DNA of 64,000 nt from Sphingopyxis sp. OPL5 (GTDB taxonomy: Bacteria > Pseudomonadota > Alphaproteobacteria > Sphingomonadales > Sphingomonadaceae). Positions 25,922 through 35,317 of this stretch are shown piece after piece (within the stretch, counting starts at the first letter, position 1; each line of letters starts with the position of its first letter). The notes under the pieces were generated by a model. It saw only the letters and a program-made list of their open reading frames with translations. It searched no databases and was not told where the DNA came from. The stretch is from the NCBI RefSeq assembly GCF_003797775.2, contig NZ_CP060725.1, forward strand, positions 744,001 to 808,000, in the 5' to 3' direction. A program made the position numbers and the translations under genes.

Positions 25922-27204
25922 CAGCGGCTGATCCGGAGCGTACTCCCGCTCGCCTGTACCTTGTAGCCGCGCGCTTCGAGCGCGGCTTTCAAAGCGGCGA
26001 TGTCGCCGCGGAAGGTCACGCGCATCACCGACGTGCCGCCGAGCGCGAGGCTGGTGGTCGAGGCCGACTGGACACCAGACACCCCACCGACGCTGCGCTC
26101 GGTCGCCGAGACCGATTCGACGTCGGGCGAGCTATATTGGACGGTGAAGCTGGCGACGCCGACGGTCGGCGCGGTCGGCACGCTGGCATCGGTTTCGGTG
26201 GGCAGTGCGTCGGTGTCGGTTTCCGCCACGTCGGGCAGTTCCTCGACCTTCACCGGCTTTTCGAGCACCAGATAGGTGTCGGTGCGCAGCACCCCGGCGG
26301 CAAGCGCGTCGGTATAGAGCCGGTCCATCCGCGCGACCGCCTTTTCCATCATGTCGGGCAGCGCGCGCGGGGTCGGGCCGGTCATCGTGAAACCGCCGAT
26401 CAGCTTGTTGTCGGGACCGAAGCGCGCGGTGAAATGGCCGGTGATCGGCCCGCCGGGATAGCTGTATTCGACGCGCGCGATCGGGGTCAGCACGTCGGCG
26501 GCGCCATATTGGTCGAGGATCACCCGCCACCAGACGCGGCCGCGGCGGCCGACCTGCCCCGAATTGAGCAGCAGGGTGTCGGCACCGGTGCCCGCGGTGC
26601 GGACATAGTCGATCGCGCTCTGCCCCGTATTATATTCGGCCCAGGCGCGCTGCCAGGCGCTGCGCTGTTCGAACACCTGCGGCATGCCGTCGATCGAATA
26701 GACGGGGATGACGAGCAGCGGCGGCGACCGCAAGGTCCGGCCGCTGACCCCGAGGATCTGGCCGGCGCGGACGCGGTCGAACTGGACACCGAGGCGCGCG
26801 ACATAGCGGCGTGGGCCGATCTGTTCGTCCTCGACGACGATCGCGGTGACGATGCCGTCGAGCACCGAATCATTGAGCGCCGGCCCGTCGCTGCCGTTGG
26901 TCTTGCGATAGAGCTGGGCCCAGCCCTGGCGCTGCGCCTCGCGCCAGCCCTTGGTCCGCGCGTCGTCGGCATTGTCGCCGGTGACGTCGACAAGGATGCC
27001 GCTGGTCAGGAAATCGCCGCTGCTGTTGATCGGGGTGATGCCACGATCGCCGCGCGTAATCTGGCCATCGACGACACCGACAACGAGAATCAGGGCGAGA
27101 AAGCCCAGCATCGCCGCGATGCGCCATTCGCGGCGCAGCGCGGTCGGAAGGCGGAAAAGCGGGGCGAAACGCCGGGCGTGCGAGGGGGAAGCGGCCGAAA
27201 TCAT
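25921..27204 (-). CDS. Membrane-anchored periplasmic protein, DUF2066-like
   Basis: The 427-residue protein has one N-terminal membrane helix ([14 protein letters not shown]). A long extracytoplasmic part follows, in which [27 protein letters not shown] resembles the DUF2066 opening. The last 75 residues look like a heavy-metal-associated fold without its CxxC ([22 protein letters not shown]). A Ser/Thr/Val-rich linker joins the two. The function is unknown. It heads the operon with hdaA, ppk1 and ppx and diverges from purM. Confidence 0.7.
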   Translation of the reverse strand: MISAASPSHARRFAPLFRLPTALRREWRIAAMLGFLALILVVGVVDGQITRGDRGITPINSSGDFLTSGILVDVTGDNADDARTKGWREAQRQGWAQLYRKTNGSDGPALNDSVLDGIVTAIVVEDEQIGPRRYVARLGVQFDRVRAGQILGVSGRTLRSPPLLVIPVYSIDGMPQVFEQRSAWQRAWAEYNTGQSAIDYVRTAGTGADTLLLNSGQVGRRGRVWWRVILDQYGAADVLTPIARVEYSYPGGPITGHFTARFGPDNKLIGGFTMTGPTPRALPDMMEKAVARMDRLYTDALAAGVLRTDTYLVLEKPVKVEELPDVAETDTDALPTETDASVPTAPTVGVASFTVQYSSPDVESVSATERSVGGVSGVQSASTTSLALGGTSVMRVTFRGDIAALKAALEARGYKVQASGSTLRISR

Positions 27205-27289
27205 CTCTTCTCTATGCTCTGCCCCGAATGCGCGTGCCGGACAAGGAAATCATGGCAATTGTCCGCGGGAACCGTTAGTCGCGCGTGCC

Positions 27290-28408
27290 ATGGATTCCAA
27301 GCAGAACAAATCGGACGGGCAGCCCGCCGGATACACTTATGCCCAGGCGGGCGTATCGATCGATGCCGGCAATGCGCTGGTCCGTGCCATTGCCCCGCTC
27401 GCCCGTGCGACACGCCGCCCCGGCGCCGATGCCGACCTGGGCGGCTTCGGTGGCTTTTTCGACCTGAAGGCGGCGGGGTTCACCGATCCCTTGCTCGTCG
27501 CGGCGAACGACGGGGTGGGCACCAAGTTGAAGCTCGCGATCGAATCGGGACGCCATGACGGGGTCGGCATCGACCTGGTCGCGATGTGCGTGAACGACCT
27601 GATCGTGCAGGGCGCCGAGCCGCTGTTCTTCCTAGATTATTATGCGACCGCGAAGCTGGACAATGATGTCGCAACCGCGGTGGTCGCCAGCATCGCCGAG
27701 GGGTGCAAGTTGGCCGGATGCGCGCTGATCGGCGGCGAAACCGCCGAAATGCCGGGGATGTATTCGGACGGCGATTACGACCTGGCCGGCTTCTGCGTCG
27801 GCGCGGTCGAGCGCCATGAGGTGCTGACCGCCGACAAGGTCGCCGCGGGCGACGTCATCCTCGGCCTCGCCTCGTCGGGGGTGCATTCGAACGGTTTCTC
27901 GCTCGTCCGGCGACTGGCGGCGGACAAGGGCTGGAAGCTCGACCGCCCGGCGCTGTTCGACCAGGAGGTGCTGCTGATCGACGCGCTGATGGCGCCGACG
28001 CGCATCTATGTGAAGAGCCTGTTGCCGCTGGTGAAGACCGGCAAGGTCCACGCGCTGGCGCATATCACCGGCGGCGGGCTGCTCGAGAATATCCCGCGCA
28101 TCCTGCCCGCGAACCTGCAGGCTCATGTCGATGCCGATGCATGGGAGCAGCCGCGGTTGATGGCCTTCCTGCAGGCGCAGGGCAATATCGAGCCCGAGGA
28201 GATGGCGCGGACGTTCAACTGCGGGATCGGCATGGCGGTTGTCGTGGCGGAAGGCGATGTTGACGCTGTTACCACGGCGCTGACCGATGCGGGCGAAACG
28301 GTGCTGCGGATCGGGCATATCGCCGACGGCGCGAAGGGCTGCACCGTGACCGGGAGCGCCGAAACGTGGAGCGCGATGGGCGATTGGAGCGCGACGCATA
28401 ATGCCTAA
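27290..28408 (+). CDS. purM: Phosphoribosylformylglycinamidine cyclo-ligase
   Basis: PurM closes the imidazole ring in purine synthesis, using ATP and FGAM to give AIR. The 372-residue protein has [46 protein letters not shown] and [12 protein letters not shown], all family signatures. The start ATG at 27290 gives the family N-terminus ([15 protein letters not shown]). The frame is open far upstream, but that part is antisense to the divergent gene. purN follows 110 bases later, after a repeat. Confidence 0.96.
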   Translation: MDSKQNKSDGQPAGYTYAQAGVSIDAGNALVRAIAPLARATRRPGADADLGGFGGFFDLKAAGFTDPLLVAANDGVGTKLKLAIESGRHDGVGIDLVAMCVNDLIVQGAEPLFFLDYYATAKLDNDVATAVVASIAEGCKLAGCALIGGETAEMPGMYSDGDYDLAGFCVGAVERHEVLTADKVAAGDVILGLASSGVHSNGFSLVRRLAADKGWKLDRPALFDQEVLLIDALMAPTRIYVKSLLPLVKTGKVHALAHITGGGLLENIPRILPANLQAHVDADAWEQPRLMAFLQAQGNIEPEEMARTFNCGIGMAVVVAEGDVDAVTTALTDAGETVLRIGHIADGAKGCTVTGSAETWSAMGDWSATHNA

Positions 28409-28420
28409 GGCGGCAAAGTC

Positions 28421-28515
28421 CCCCTCCCGCTTGCGGGAGGGGATAGGGGAGGGCCTGTTTCAGCGCACCTCCAATCGACAAGCCCTCCCCCGGCCCCTCC
28501 CGAAAGCGGGAGGGG
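28421..28515. repeat. Composite palindromic repeat between purM and purN
   Basis: Two GC-rich hairpins face each other: CCCCTCCCGC-TT-GCGGGAGGGG at 28421-28442 and CCCCTCCCG-AAAG-CGGGAGGGG at 28494-28515. Inner segments GGGGAGGGC (28446-28454) and GCCCTCCCC (28482-28490) can also pair, giving a three-stem structure. The right arm contains GGGAGG at 28508-28513, six bases before the purN ATG, so it doubles as the ribosome binding site. Confidence 0.8.
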
Positions 28516-28519
28516 AGAA

Positions 28520-29467
28520 ATGAAAGCCAGAGTCGCCGTCCTGATCTCGGGCGCCGGGACCAATATGGCGGCGCTGCTCTATGCGGCGAAAGCCGCCGAC
28601 TGTCCCTATGAGCTGGTGCTGGTCGCCAGCAACGACCCCGATGCACCGGGGCTGGCGATCGCCGAAGCCGAGGGCCTCGCGACCTGGAGCCTTTCGCACA
28701 AAGGACTCGATCGCGATGCGTTCGACGCGCTGGTCGACGCGCAATTGCGCGCGGCGAAAGCCGACTTCGTCGCGCTGGCCGGCTATATGCGAATCCTGAG
28801 CGACGATTTCGTCGGCCGCTGGGCGGGCCGGATGGTCAATATCCACCCGAGCCTGCTGCCGCTCTACAAGGGGCTGAACACCCACCGTCAGGCGATCGAC
28901 GCCGGCGACCGGTTCGGCGGGTGCAGCGTCCATATCGTGACCCCGGGGGTCGACGACGGGCCGGTGCTGGCGCAGACCGCGGTGGCGATCGTCGCGGGCG
29001 ACACCGTCGACAGCCTGAGCGCGCGGGTGCGGATCGCCGAGCATCAGCTTTATCCGCCGACGCTGGCTGCGTTTGTGAGCCGCGAGCGCAACCCCGACTA
29101 TCTGCTCGGCCGGGTGCGCGACCTGGCGATGGCATTGCCCGAGGCCGACGAGGTCAGCTCGCACGGCATGCCGTGTTTCGGCATCGTGAAGGGCAAGAAA
29201 TTCGCCTATTTTACGCAGGATCATCATGGCGACGGCAAGACCGCATTGCTGGTGAAGATCAGCGGCGCCGACGAGCAGGCGGCGTTGATCGAGATGGATG
29301 AAGCGCGCTATTATCGCCCCGCCTATTTCGGCGACGGCTGGGTTGGTATCCGCCTCGACCTCGGCGATACCGACTGGGACGCGATCGGCGAATGGCTGCG
29401 CAAGAGCTGGCTCGCCGTGGCGCCGAAGAAGCTGGCCGGCCTGATGGGCGTGGCGGACGAGTTCTGA
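28520..29467 (+). CDS. purN: Phosphoribosylglycinamide formyltransferase fused to an MmcQ/YjbR domain
   Basis: PurN moves a formyl group from 10-formyl-tetrahydrofolate to GAR. Residues 1-195 are a full PurN domain with catalytic Asn107 and His109 (VNIHPSLLPLYKG) and Asp145 (GVDDGPV). The domain should end near here. The frame continues with about 110 residues that match the MmcQ/YjbR (DUF419) fold: MALPEADEVSSHGMPCFGIVKGKKFAYF, then GDGWVGIRLDLGD and WLRKSWLAVAPKKL. The total is 315 residues, against about 200-220 usual. No stop or frameshift separates the parts. The added domain's role is unknown. Downstream, the next ATG overlaps its stop. Confidence 0.93.
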   Translation: MKARVAVLISGAGTNMAALLYAAKAADCPYELVLVASNDPDAPGLAIAEAEGLATWSLSHKGLDRDAFDALVDAQLRAAKADFVALAGYMRILSDDFVGRWAGRMVNIHPSLLPLYKGLNTHRQAIDAGDRFGGCSVHIVTPGVDDGPVLAQTAVAIVAGDTVDSLSARVRIAEHQLYPPTLAAFVSRERNPDYLLGRVRDLAMALPEADEVSSHGMPCFGIVKGKKFAYFTQDHHGDGKTALLVKISGADEQAALIEMDEARYYRPAYFGDGWVGIRLDLGDTDWDAIGEWLRKSWLAVAPKKLAGLMGVADEF

Positions 29468-29721
29468 TGAAGCAAGCCGCAGTCGGCTTGCTCAAGACCG
29501 TGCTGGCCGCCGTCATCGTCATTCCGTTCGGCGTCGGGATCGGCAAAGCGATCGAATATGGCACGGTCGATCTGCTCGGCGACCGGCTGGGCTTCGATGG
29601 AGCGGCGCTGCTCGGAACCGCGGTGTTCGTTGCCCTCGCGCTTATGGTATCGAAACGCTGGACACGGTGGCAGGCACGAAAAAGGCCGCCGGATCGCTCC
29701 GGCGGCCCTTCGCTGCCCTAG
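29467..29721 (+). CDS. Small membrane protein after purN
   Basis: The 84-residue product has two hydrophobic segments (residues 5-26, VGLLKTVLAAVIVIPFGVGIG, and about 44-62, AALLGTAVFVALALMV) and a basic C-terminus. Its ATG overlaps the purN stop, suggesting coupling. No family is recognised. Its last 13 codons lie over the terminator hairpin of the convergent ndk gene, so the C-terminal Arg/Pro/Gly-rich tail may be shaped by that structure rather than by selection on the protein. Confidence 0.65.
   Translation: MKQAAVGLLKTVLAAVIVIPFGVGIGKAIEYGTVDLLGDRLGFDGAALLGTAVFVALALMVSKRWTRWQARKRPPDRSGGPSLP
29679..29707 (-). terminator. Rho-independent terminator of ndk
   Basis: On the minus strand, GGCCGCCGGA and TCCGGCGGCC form a perfect 10-bp stem with a 4-base loop, followed at once by five Ts (29683-29679). 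It starts 27 bases after the ndk stop. It lies inside the coding region of the convergent membrane protein gene. Confidence 0.85.
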
Positions 29722-29733
29722 GGCAAATGGCGA

Positions 29734-30156
29734 TCAGCCGACGATTTCTTCGGGCTTGAAGAAATAGGCGATTTCGATCGCCGCATTTTCATCGCTGTCG
29801 CTGCCGTGGACGCTGTTCGCTTCGATGCTCTCGGCGAGTTCCTTGCGGATCGTGCCGGGGGCGGCGTCCTTGGGGTTGGTGGCGCCCATGATGTCGCGGT
29901 TGGCCTGCATGGCGTTTTCGCCTTCGAGGACCTGGACGACGACGGGGCCGCTGATCATGAAATCGACGAGTTCGCCGAAGAAGGGGCGTTCCTTGTGAAC
30001 GGCATAGAAGCCTTCGGCCTGGTCGCGGCTCATGTGGATGCGCTTCGACGCGACGACGCGCAGGCCGGCGTCTTCCAGCATCTTGGTGACCGCGCCGGTC
30101 AGGTTGCGGCGGGTAGCGTCGGGCTTGATGATCGAAAAGGTGCGGGTGACCGCCAT
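29734..30156 (-). CDS. ndk: Nucleoside diphosphate kinase
   Basis: The enzyme balances nucleoside triphosphate pools. The 140-residue protein is complete: [18 protein letters not shown] at the start, [13 protein letters not shown], and the phosphorylated His117 in [15 protein letters not shown]. An SD (GGAGC) precedes the ATG. It ends in a clear hairpin terminator. Confidence 0.97.
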   Translation of the reverse strand: MAVTRTFSIIKPDATRRNLTGAVTKMLEDAGLRVVASKRIHMSRDQAEGFYAVHKERPFFGELVDFMISGPVVVQVLEGENAMQANRDIMGATNPKDAAPGTIRKELAESIEANSVHGSDSDENAAIEIAYFFKPEEIVG

Positions 30157-30256
30157 GGGAAAGCTCCTGCGTGGGTGTGTTTTATGATCGGCGCGCGTCT
30201 AGCCGCGCTTTTGCCGCACTGCAAGGCAGGAAGGAGGCGGACACCCCGCTTCGGGG

Positions 30257-30784
30257 TCAACCGCCGTAGGTGACGGTGCCGTTGACCATGGCGCCGGCCT
30301 GGGTCGCGGTGACCTGTACCCCGCCCTTGCCGCCTTCGCCCTTCTCGGCGCTGAACATCATCATGTCGCCAGCCTTGACCTCGCTCGACACCTTCAGCCC
30401 CGCGGCCTCGGCCTGCTTGCGGAAATGGGCGATGACGTCGGCGGCCTGTCCCTTGACCTCGAAGCTCGCCATGCCGCTTTCGCCATCCTTGCCCGACGCC
30501 GACATGCCACCGGTCATCCTGGCGCCGGGATAGGCGGTGAAACCGGCCGGCAATTTGGCATTGGCGACGCCGCCGCCGAAGCTGACCTCGCCGTCGGCGG
30601 TCTTGATGCTGACCGCGCCGTCCTCACCGTCGGCACTCTTGGTGACCTTATAGTCGGCGGTCTTGCCGGTGTCGGGATCGGTGTAGGTGCCGCTCGCGAC
30701 CTCCTGCTCCGATTTCGAGCTGCAGGCGGCGAGCAGAAGCGCGGCGGCGGTGGCGGCGAGGATCAGGGTCGGGCGGTTGGTCAT
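30257..30784 (-). CDS. Lipoprotein of unknown function
   Basis: The 175-residue product has a lipoprotein signal peptide with lipobox LLLAAC and acylated Cys21. The mature part has Thr/Asp/Gly-rich strand repeats (TYTDPDTGKTADYKVTKSADGEDG, VSIKTADGEVSFGGG). A small alpha/beta region follows (DVIAHFRKQAEAAGLKVSSEV) and then a C-terminal strand rich in Gly. No family is recognised. The ATG at 30784 is set by AGGAG six bases upstream. It probably sits in the outer or inner membrane facing the periplasm. Confidence 0.75.
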   Translation of the reverse strand: MTNRPTLILAATAAALLLAACSSKSEQEVASGTYTDPDTGKTADYKVTKSADGEDGAVSIKTADGEVSFGGGVANAKLPAGFTAYPGARMTGGMSASGKDGESGMASFEVKGQAADVIAHFRKQAEAAGLKVSSEVKAGDMMMFSAEKGEGGKGGVQVTATQAGAMVNGTVTYGG

Positions 30785-30854
30785 GATAAGCTCCTGTGGC
30801 GGTTCGCGATTTTCATAGCATCGGACGCGGAACGCGCGGTGACGCCGGTCACAG

Positions 30855-31304
30855 TCACGGCCCCTCCGACCAGCGGCCATTTTCGTCCTGTTTCCAGAAG
30901 CGGTTGTCGACATCGTCGCGCGCGGCGAGGCCGCGCCACAGCGCGCGGGCGTCGTCGATGCGGCTGTTGTCGAAGAGCAGGAAGACGCGCGCGAAACCGA
31001 GCGCCTCCTCGCGCCATTCGCCATCGGCGAGCGCGAGATGCGTCGCGCCATTGGGGGGTGGTGCGGCGAGCGTGCCCGCGATCAGGATCGGCTCGATCGC
31101 CTCGTCGGGCGAACCGGCGGCACCGTGCGGCAGGAAGCTCGCGGGCTGGAGCGTCCACAAAGCCTCGTCGATCGCCTGGCGCTGCATCGCGGGGCCCGCG
31201 ACGACCAGCAGGCGGTCACCGTTGCCCAATATGCGCGACGCGAGCGCGGGGAGCACCCGTTCGACGGGGTCGCGGGTCAGCCGGTAAAAGTCGACGCGGG
31301 GCAT
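30855..31304 (-). CDS. holC: DNA polymerase III subunit chi (HolC)
   Basis: Chi links the clamp loader to single-strand binding protein. The 149-residue protein has the HolC pattern: VDFYRLTRDPVERVLPALASRIL, RLLVVAGPAMQRQAIDEALWTL, SFLPHG, FLLFDNSRIDDAR and a C-terminal RFWKQDENGRW. In many proteobacteria holC follows pepA, as it does here, with a palindromic repeat between the two. Confidence 0.9.
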   Translation of the reverse strand: MPRVDFYRLTRDPVERVLPALASRILGNGDRLLVVAGPAMQRQAIDEALWTLQPASFLPHGAAGSPDEAIEPILIAGTLAAPPPNGATHLALADGEWREEALGFARVFLLFDNSRIDDARALWRGLAARDDVDNRFWKQDENGRWSEGP

Positions 31305-31320
31305 GGATTACAAGACCATC

Positions 31321-31403
31321 GTCATTGCGAGCGTAGCGAAGCAATCCAGAGCGGTTTACGCACACTCTGGATTGCCGCGTCGCCTTCGGCTCCTCGCAAT
31401 GAC
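31321..31403. repeat. GTCATTGCGAG palindromic repeat, copy 1
   Basis: The element starts GTCATTGCGAGCGTAGCGA and ends GGCTCCTCGCAATGAC. The arms (31321-31351 and 31365-31403) are inverted copies with small indels. It lies between pepA and holC. Two further copies lie at 40602-40682 and 61367-61460 with different centres. Confidence 0.85.
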
Positions 31404-31416
31404 GAGGTCCGGTGCG

Positions 31417-32859
31417 TCACCCTTCGAAATTGTCGGCGATGAAGCGGTCGAGCAGGCGTACGCCATAGCCGGTCGCGCCCTTGGCGTAGACCGGGCCGTC
31501 CTTGTCGTGCCACGCCATGCCGGCGATATCGAGATGCGCCCATTTGACGCCCTCGTCGACGAAGCGCTTGATGAACTGCGCCGCGGTGATCGAGCCGCCC
31601 TCGCGCGGGCCGATGTTCTTCATGTCGGCGATCGGGCTGTCGATCAGCTTGTCATAGGCGGCCGACAACGGGAAGCGCCACAGCTTGTTGTTGCTCGCTT
31701 CGCCCGCGGCGATGAGCTGGTCGGCGAGGCCGTCGTCATTGGCGAAGATGCCGGCATATTCATGGCCGAGCGAAATCACCATCGCACCGGTCAGCGTCGC
31801 GAGATCGACGATCACCGAGGGTTCGTAGACCTTTTGCGTCCAGGTCACGGCGTCGCAGAGAACAAGCCGGCCCTCCGCGTCGGTGTTGAGCACCTCGACC
31901 GTCTGGCCCGACATGGTGGTGACGATGTCGCCGGGGCGCATCGCATTGCCGTCGGGCATATTCTCGACAAGCCCGACGATGCCGACGACATTCGCCTTCG
32001 CCTTGCGGCCGGCGATCGCTTTCATCGCGCCGGCGACAGCGCCCGCGCCGCCCATGTCCCATTTCATCATGTCCATGCCCGCAGCGGGCTTGATGCTGAT
32101 GCCGCCGGTGTCGAAGGTGACGCCCTTGCCGACGAAAGCGACGGGCTTGGCGCCCGGCTCGCCGCCGTTCCAGCGCATCGCGAGCAGCCGCGGCGGGCGC
32201 GTCGAGCCCTGCGCGACGCCGAGCAGCGCGCCCATGCCGAGCGCCTTCATCTGGCGTTCGTCGAGAACTTCGAGTTCGACGCCCAAGTCGGCGAGATGCT
32301 GGCAGCGTTCGACGAAGCTTTCGGGATAGAGGATGTTCGGCGGCTCGGCGACGAGCGTCTGGGTGAAGGCGACGCCGTCGGCGATCGCCTGCGCCTCGGC
32401 CCACCCAGCGGGAGCGCCGCCGGGCGCCGCGATCACGATCGACTGGAGACTCGGCCGGGCATTGTCGGCGAGACGGGTGCGATAGGTGTCGATGCGCCAG
32501 TTGCGCAGCGTCGCGCCGGTGGCGAAAGCGAGGATATCGTCGGCATCGACCGGCCCGGCGCTGACGAAATCGACATGGACGGTGGCGACGCCGCTCGTCT
32601 GCAGCCGGGCGGTCAGCGCCGCGCCGGCGCGTTCGAGGTCGTGGACGCCGCCTTCGCCGATGCCGATAAGCAGCAGCCGCTTCGCACGGTCGCCATCGAT
32701 CGCCGCGGTTTCGGCCACCGTGCCCGCCGCACCGTCGAAGCGCGCCTGCGCCGCCGCGGCGCCGAGCAACGCGCCGAGCGCGGCGGCACCGCCCTTACGG
32801 ACCGGAAAGGCGACGACGTCGGCAGACGCATCGATTTGCGCGACAAACTGAATGTCCAT
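31417..32859 (-). CDS. pepA: Leucyl aminopeptidase
   Basis: The enzyme is an M17 metallo-aminopeptidase that removes N-terminal residues from peptides. The 480-residue protein has the family signature NTDAEGRLVLCDA, metal ligands in VGKGVTFDTGGISIKPA and MKWDMGGAGAVAGAMKAIA, and the usual N-terminal macrodomain-like part. The ATG at 32859 fits the family. It diverges from lptD; the gap of 130 bases holds their promoters, which I cannot resolve. Confidence 0.94.
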   Translation of the reverse strand: MDIQFVAQIDASADVVAFPVRKGGAAALGALLGAAAAQARFDGAAGTVAETAAIDGDRAKRLLLIGIGEGGVHDLERAGAALTARLQTSGVATVHVDFVSAGPVDADDILAFATGATLRNWRIDTYRTRLADNARPSLQSIVIAAPGGAPAGWAEAQAIADGVAFTQTLVAEPPNILYPESFVERCQHLADLGVELEVLDERQMKALGMGALLGVAQGSTRPPRLLAMRWNGGEPGAKPVAFVGKGVTFDTGGISIKPAAGMDMMKWDMGGAGAVAGAMKAIAGRKAKANVVGIVGLVENMPDGNAMRPGDIVTTMSGQTVEVLNTDAEGRLVLCDAVTWTQKVYEPSVIVDLATLTGAMVISLGHEYAGIFANDDGLADQLIAAGEASNNKLWRFPLSAAYDKLIDSPIADMKNIGPREGGSITAAQFIKRFVDEGVKWAHLDIAGMAWHDKDGPVYAKGATGYGVRLLDRFIADNFEG

Positions 32860-32989
32860 CCTGTGACTTTCTTATGCGATGATTGATTGGAACGTGCCGG
32901 ACCGATAGGGGTTTCGCTTGCGAGTTGCAAAAACAAAGCTGCGGGTTCAAGCGAGCCGCAGGCTCCAGGTGACGGGACAAAGGGATTCA

Positions 32990-35287
32990 ATGACGGGGAC
33001 TTTGTTCCAAGGGGGCGACCGGCCGCTGTGGCTCGCGACAGCCAGCGCGCTGGCGTTGCTGGCGGTGCCGGCCGCGGCGCAGACCGGTGCCGAACCGCCG
33101 GTCGTGCCCGCGCCGCAGGGCGAACCCGACCTCCAGACCCCCGATGTATCGACCGGGAAGATCGATGCGCCCGATGTCGCGGGCGAACAGCAGGTCGGTT
33201 TTGCCGCCGACAATCTGAATTACGACAGCGATACCGAGATCGTCGTCGCCGACGGCAATGTCCAGATGAACCGCGAAGCGATCCAGATGCGCGCCGACAA
33301 GGTGACGTGGAACCGCAAGACCGGCGAAGTCGTCGCCGAGGGCGACGTCGCGATCACCAACCCCGAGGGCGACACCGCCTATGGCGACCGGATCGTCCTG
33401 ACCGACACCCTGCGCGACGGGATCGTCGACGACATGCTGGTGGTGCTCGATAATGGATCGCGGCTTGCCGCAGTGCGCGGAAAGCGGTTCGAGAACGGCA
33501 ATATCGAACTGGAGAATGCCGCCTACACCCCCTGCCCAGTCGAGGATAATGCGGGCTGCGCCAAGAATCCGAGCTGGCAGGTCCGCGCCGTCAAGGTGCT
33601 GTACGACAAGGCCAAGAACAAGGTCCGCTACAAGGGCGCGCGGATCGAGATATTCGGCCTGCCGCTGATCCCGCTGCCCGGTCTCAGCCACCCGCTCGAC
33701 AGTTCGCCGAGCAGCGGGCTGCTGGTTCCCGAAATCCGGCTCGACCGGACCAATGGTTTCGAAATCGCGGTCCCCTATTATCTGCGGATCGCGCCCGACC
33801 GCGACGTCACGATCACCCCGCACCTCTACACCGGCGCGGCGCCGATGATCGAGGGCGAGTTTCGCGCGCTGACCGACGTCGGGTCGTTCCGCATCAACGG
33901 GTATGGCACCTATAGTTCGGTGGTCCCGCTCAACGGCACGCCGAGCACGGGCAACAACGAGCTGCGCGGCTATCTGGAGAGTGCGGGCAAGTTTCAGCTC
34001 AGCCCGCACTGGAGCGTCACTTACTCCGGCCGCATCGCGAGCGACCGCACCTTCCTGCGCCGGTACGACATCACCCGCGACGACCGGCTGCGGTCGACCT
34101 TCGAGGTCGAGCGGATCGGCGGACAAAGCTATTTGTCGATCGCCGGCTGGGCGACGCAGACGTTGCGCGCCGGCGACAAGCAGGGGCAGCAGCCGATCGC
34201 GCTGCCGATCCTCGATTATCGCCAGCGGCTGACCGACCCACTGTTCGGTGGCCAGTTCGAGTTGCAGCTCAACACGCTGGCGATCGGCCGCACCGCGGGG
34301 CAGGACACGCAGCGCGCCTTTGCCGGGGTGCGCTGGGACCTGCGCCGCCTGACCTCGCTGGGGCAGGAAGTGACCTTTACCGCGATGGTACGCGGCGACG
34401 TCTATCACAGCGACGAGAATCTGCTCACCGCGATTCCCGGCTATCGCGGCAAGTCGGGCTGGGAAGGCCGCGGCATCGCCGCCTTCGCCGCCGACATGCG
34501 CTGGCCGTTCGTCGGCGAATTCATGGGCGGGACGCAGACGCTGACCCCGCGCGTCCAGCTCGTCGCGACGCCGAAGCTGAAAAACCTCGACATTCCGAAC
34601 GAGGACAGCCGCGCCTTCGACCTCGAGGACAGCAACCTGTTCGCGATCAACCGCTTCAGCGGCTACGACCGGTTCGAGGACGGCGCGCGCATCACCTATG
34701 GCGCCGAATGGAATTACAGCCGGCCGGGTTTCAACATCAACAGCATCGTCGGGCAAAGTTACCGCCTGTCGGACAAGCCGAGCCTGTTCCCCGACGGCAC
34801 CGGGCTGACCGACCGGACGTCGGACGTCGTCGGCCGCACCACCGTCGCGTACAAGGATTTCCTGCGGCTGACCCATCGTTTCCGGCTCGACAAGGACAAT
34901 CTGGCGATCCGGCGCAACGAGTTCGACGCGACGATCGGCACCCGTGCGACCTATGCCGTGCTCGGGTACTCGCGGCTCAACCGCGACATCACGACGGTCG
35001 CCGAGGATCTGCAGGACCGCGAGGAAGCCCGCGTCGGCGGCCGCGTCGCCTTTGCCCGCAACTGGTCGGTCTTCGGTTCGGCGATCATCGACCTGACCAG
35101 CAAGGCCGATGATCCGCTGAGCCTGTCGGACGGCTTCGAGCCGATCCGCCACCGGCTCGGCGTCGCCTATGACGACGAATGCCTGTCGATCGCGCTGACC
35201 TGGCGCCGCGACTATATCGACACCGGCGACGCGCGGCGCGGCAACAGCTTCTCGTTCCGCGTGGCGTTGAGAAACCTGGGGTTCTGA
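32990..35287 (+). CDS. lptD: LPS-assembly protein LptD (OstA)
   Basis: LptD is the outer-membrane barrel that places lipopolysaccharide in the outer leaflet with LptE. The 765-residue product has a signal peptide (LWLATASALALLAVPAAAQ), an N-terminal jellyroll of the LptA/OstA type (VVADGNVQMNREAIQMRADKVTWNR), then a long barrel. The start at 32990 has AAAGGG upstream. The final residue is Phe, as expected for a barrel. surA, pdxA and rsmA follow in the familiar order. Confidence 0.94.
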   Translation: MTGTLFQGGDRPLWLATASALALLAVPAAAQTGAEPPVVPAPQGEPDLQTPDVSTGKIDAPDVAGEQQVGFAADNLNYDSDTEIVVADGNVQMNREAIQMRADKVTWNRKTGEVVAEGDVAITNPEGDTAYGDRIVLTDTLRDGIVDDMLVVLDNGSRLAAVRGKRFENGNIELENAAYTPCPVEDNAGCAKNPSWQVRAVKVLYDKAKNKVRYKGARIEIFGLPLIPLPGLSHPLDSSPSSGLLVPEIRLDRTNGFEIAVPYYLRIAPDRDVTITPHLYTGAAPMIEGEFRALTDVGSFRINGYGTYSSVVPLNGTPSTGNNELRGYLESAGKFQLSPHWSVTYSGRIASDRTFLRRYDITRDDRLRSTFEVERIGGQSYLSIAGWATQTLRAGDKQGQQPIALPILDYRQRLTDPLFGGQFELQLNTLAIGRTAGQDTQRAFAGVRWDLRRLTSLGQEVTFTAMVRGDVYHSDENLLTAIPGYRGKSGWEGRGIAAFAADMRWPFVGEFMGGTQTLTPRVQLVATPKLKNLDIPNEDSRAFDLEDSNLFAINRFSGYDRFEDGARITYGAEWNYSRPGFNINSIVGQSYRLSDKPSLFPDGTGLTDRTSDVVGRTTVAYKDFLRLTHRFRLDKDNLAIRRNEFDATIGTRATYAVLGYSRLNRDITTVAEDLQDREEARVGGRVAFARNWSVFGSAIIDLTSKADDPLSLSDGFEPIRHRLGVAYDDECLSIALTWRRDYIDTGDARRGNSFSFRVALRNLGF

Positions 35288-35317
35288 GGCGGGTTTCGAG
35301 CGGTAGCGGCCTTGAAA

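Noticed and set aside
31321..31403. Reading the GTCATTGCGAG elements as insertion-sequence ends
   Set aside because: The elements are under 100 bases, carry no frame and show no obvious target duplications; they are short palindromic repeats.
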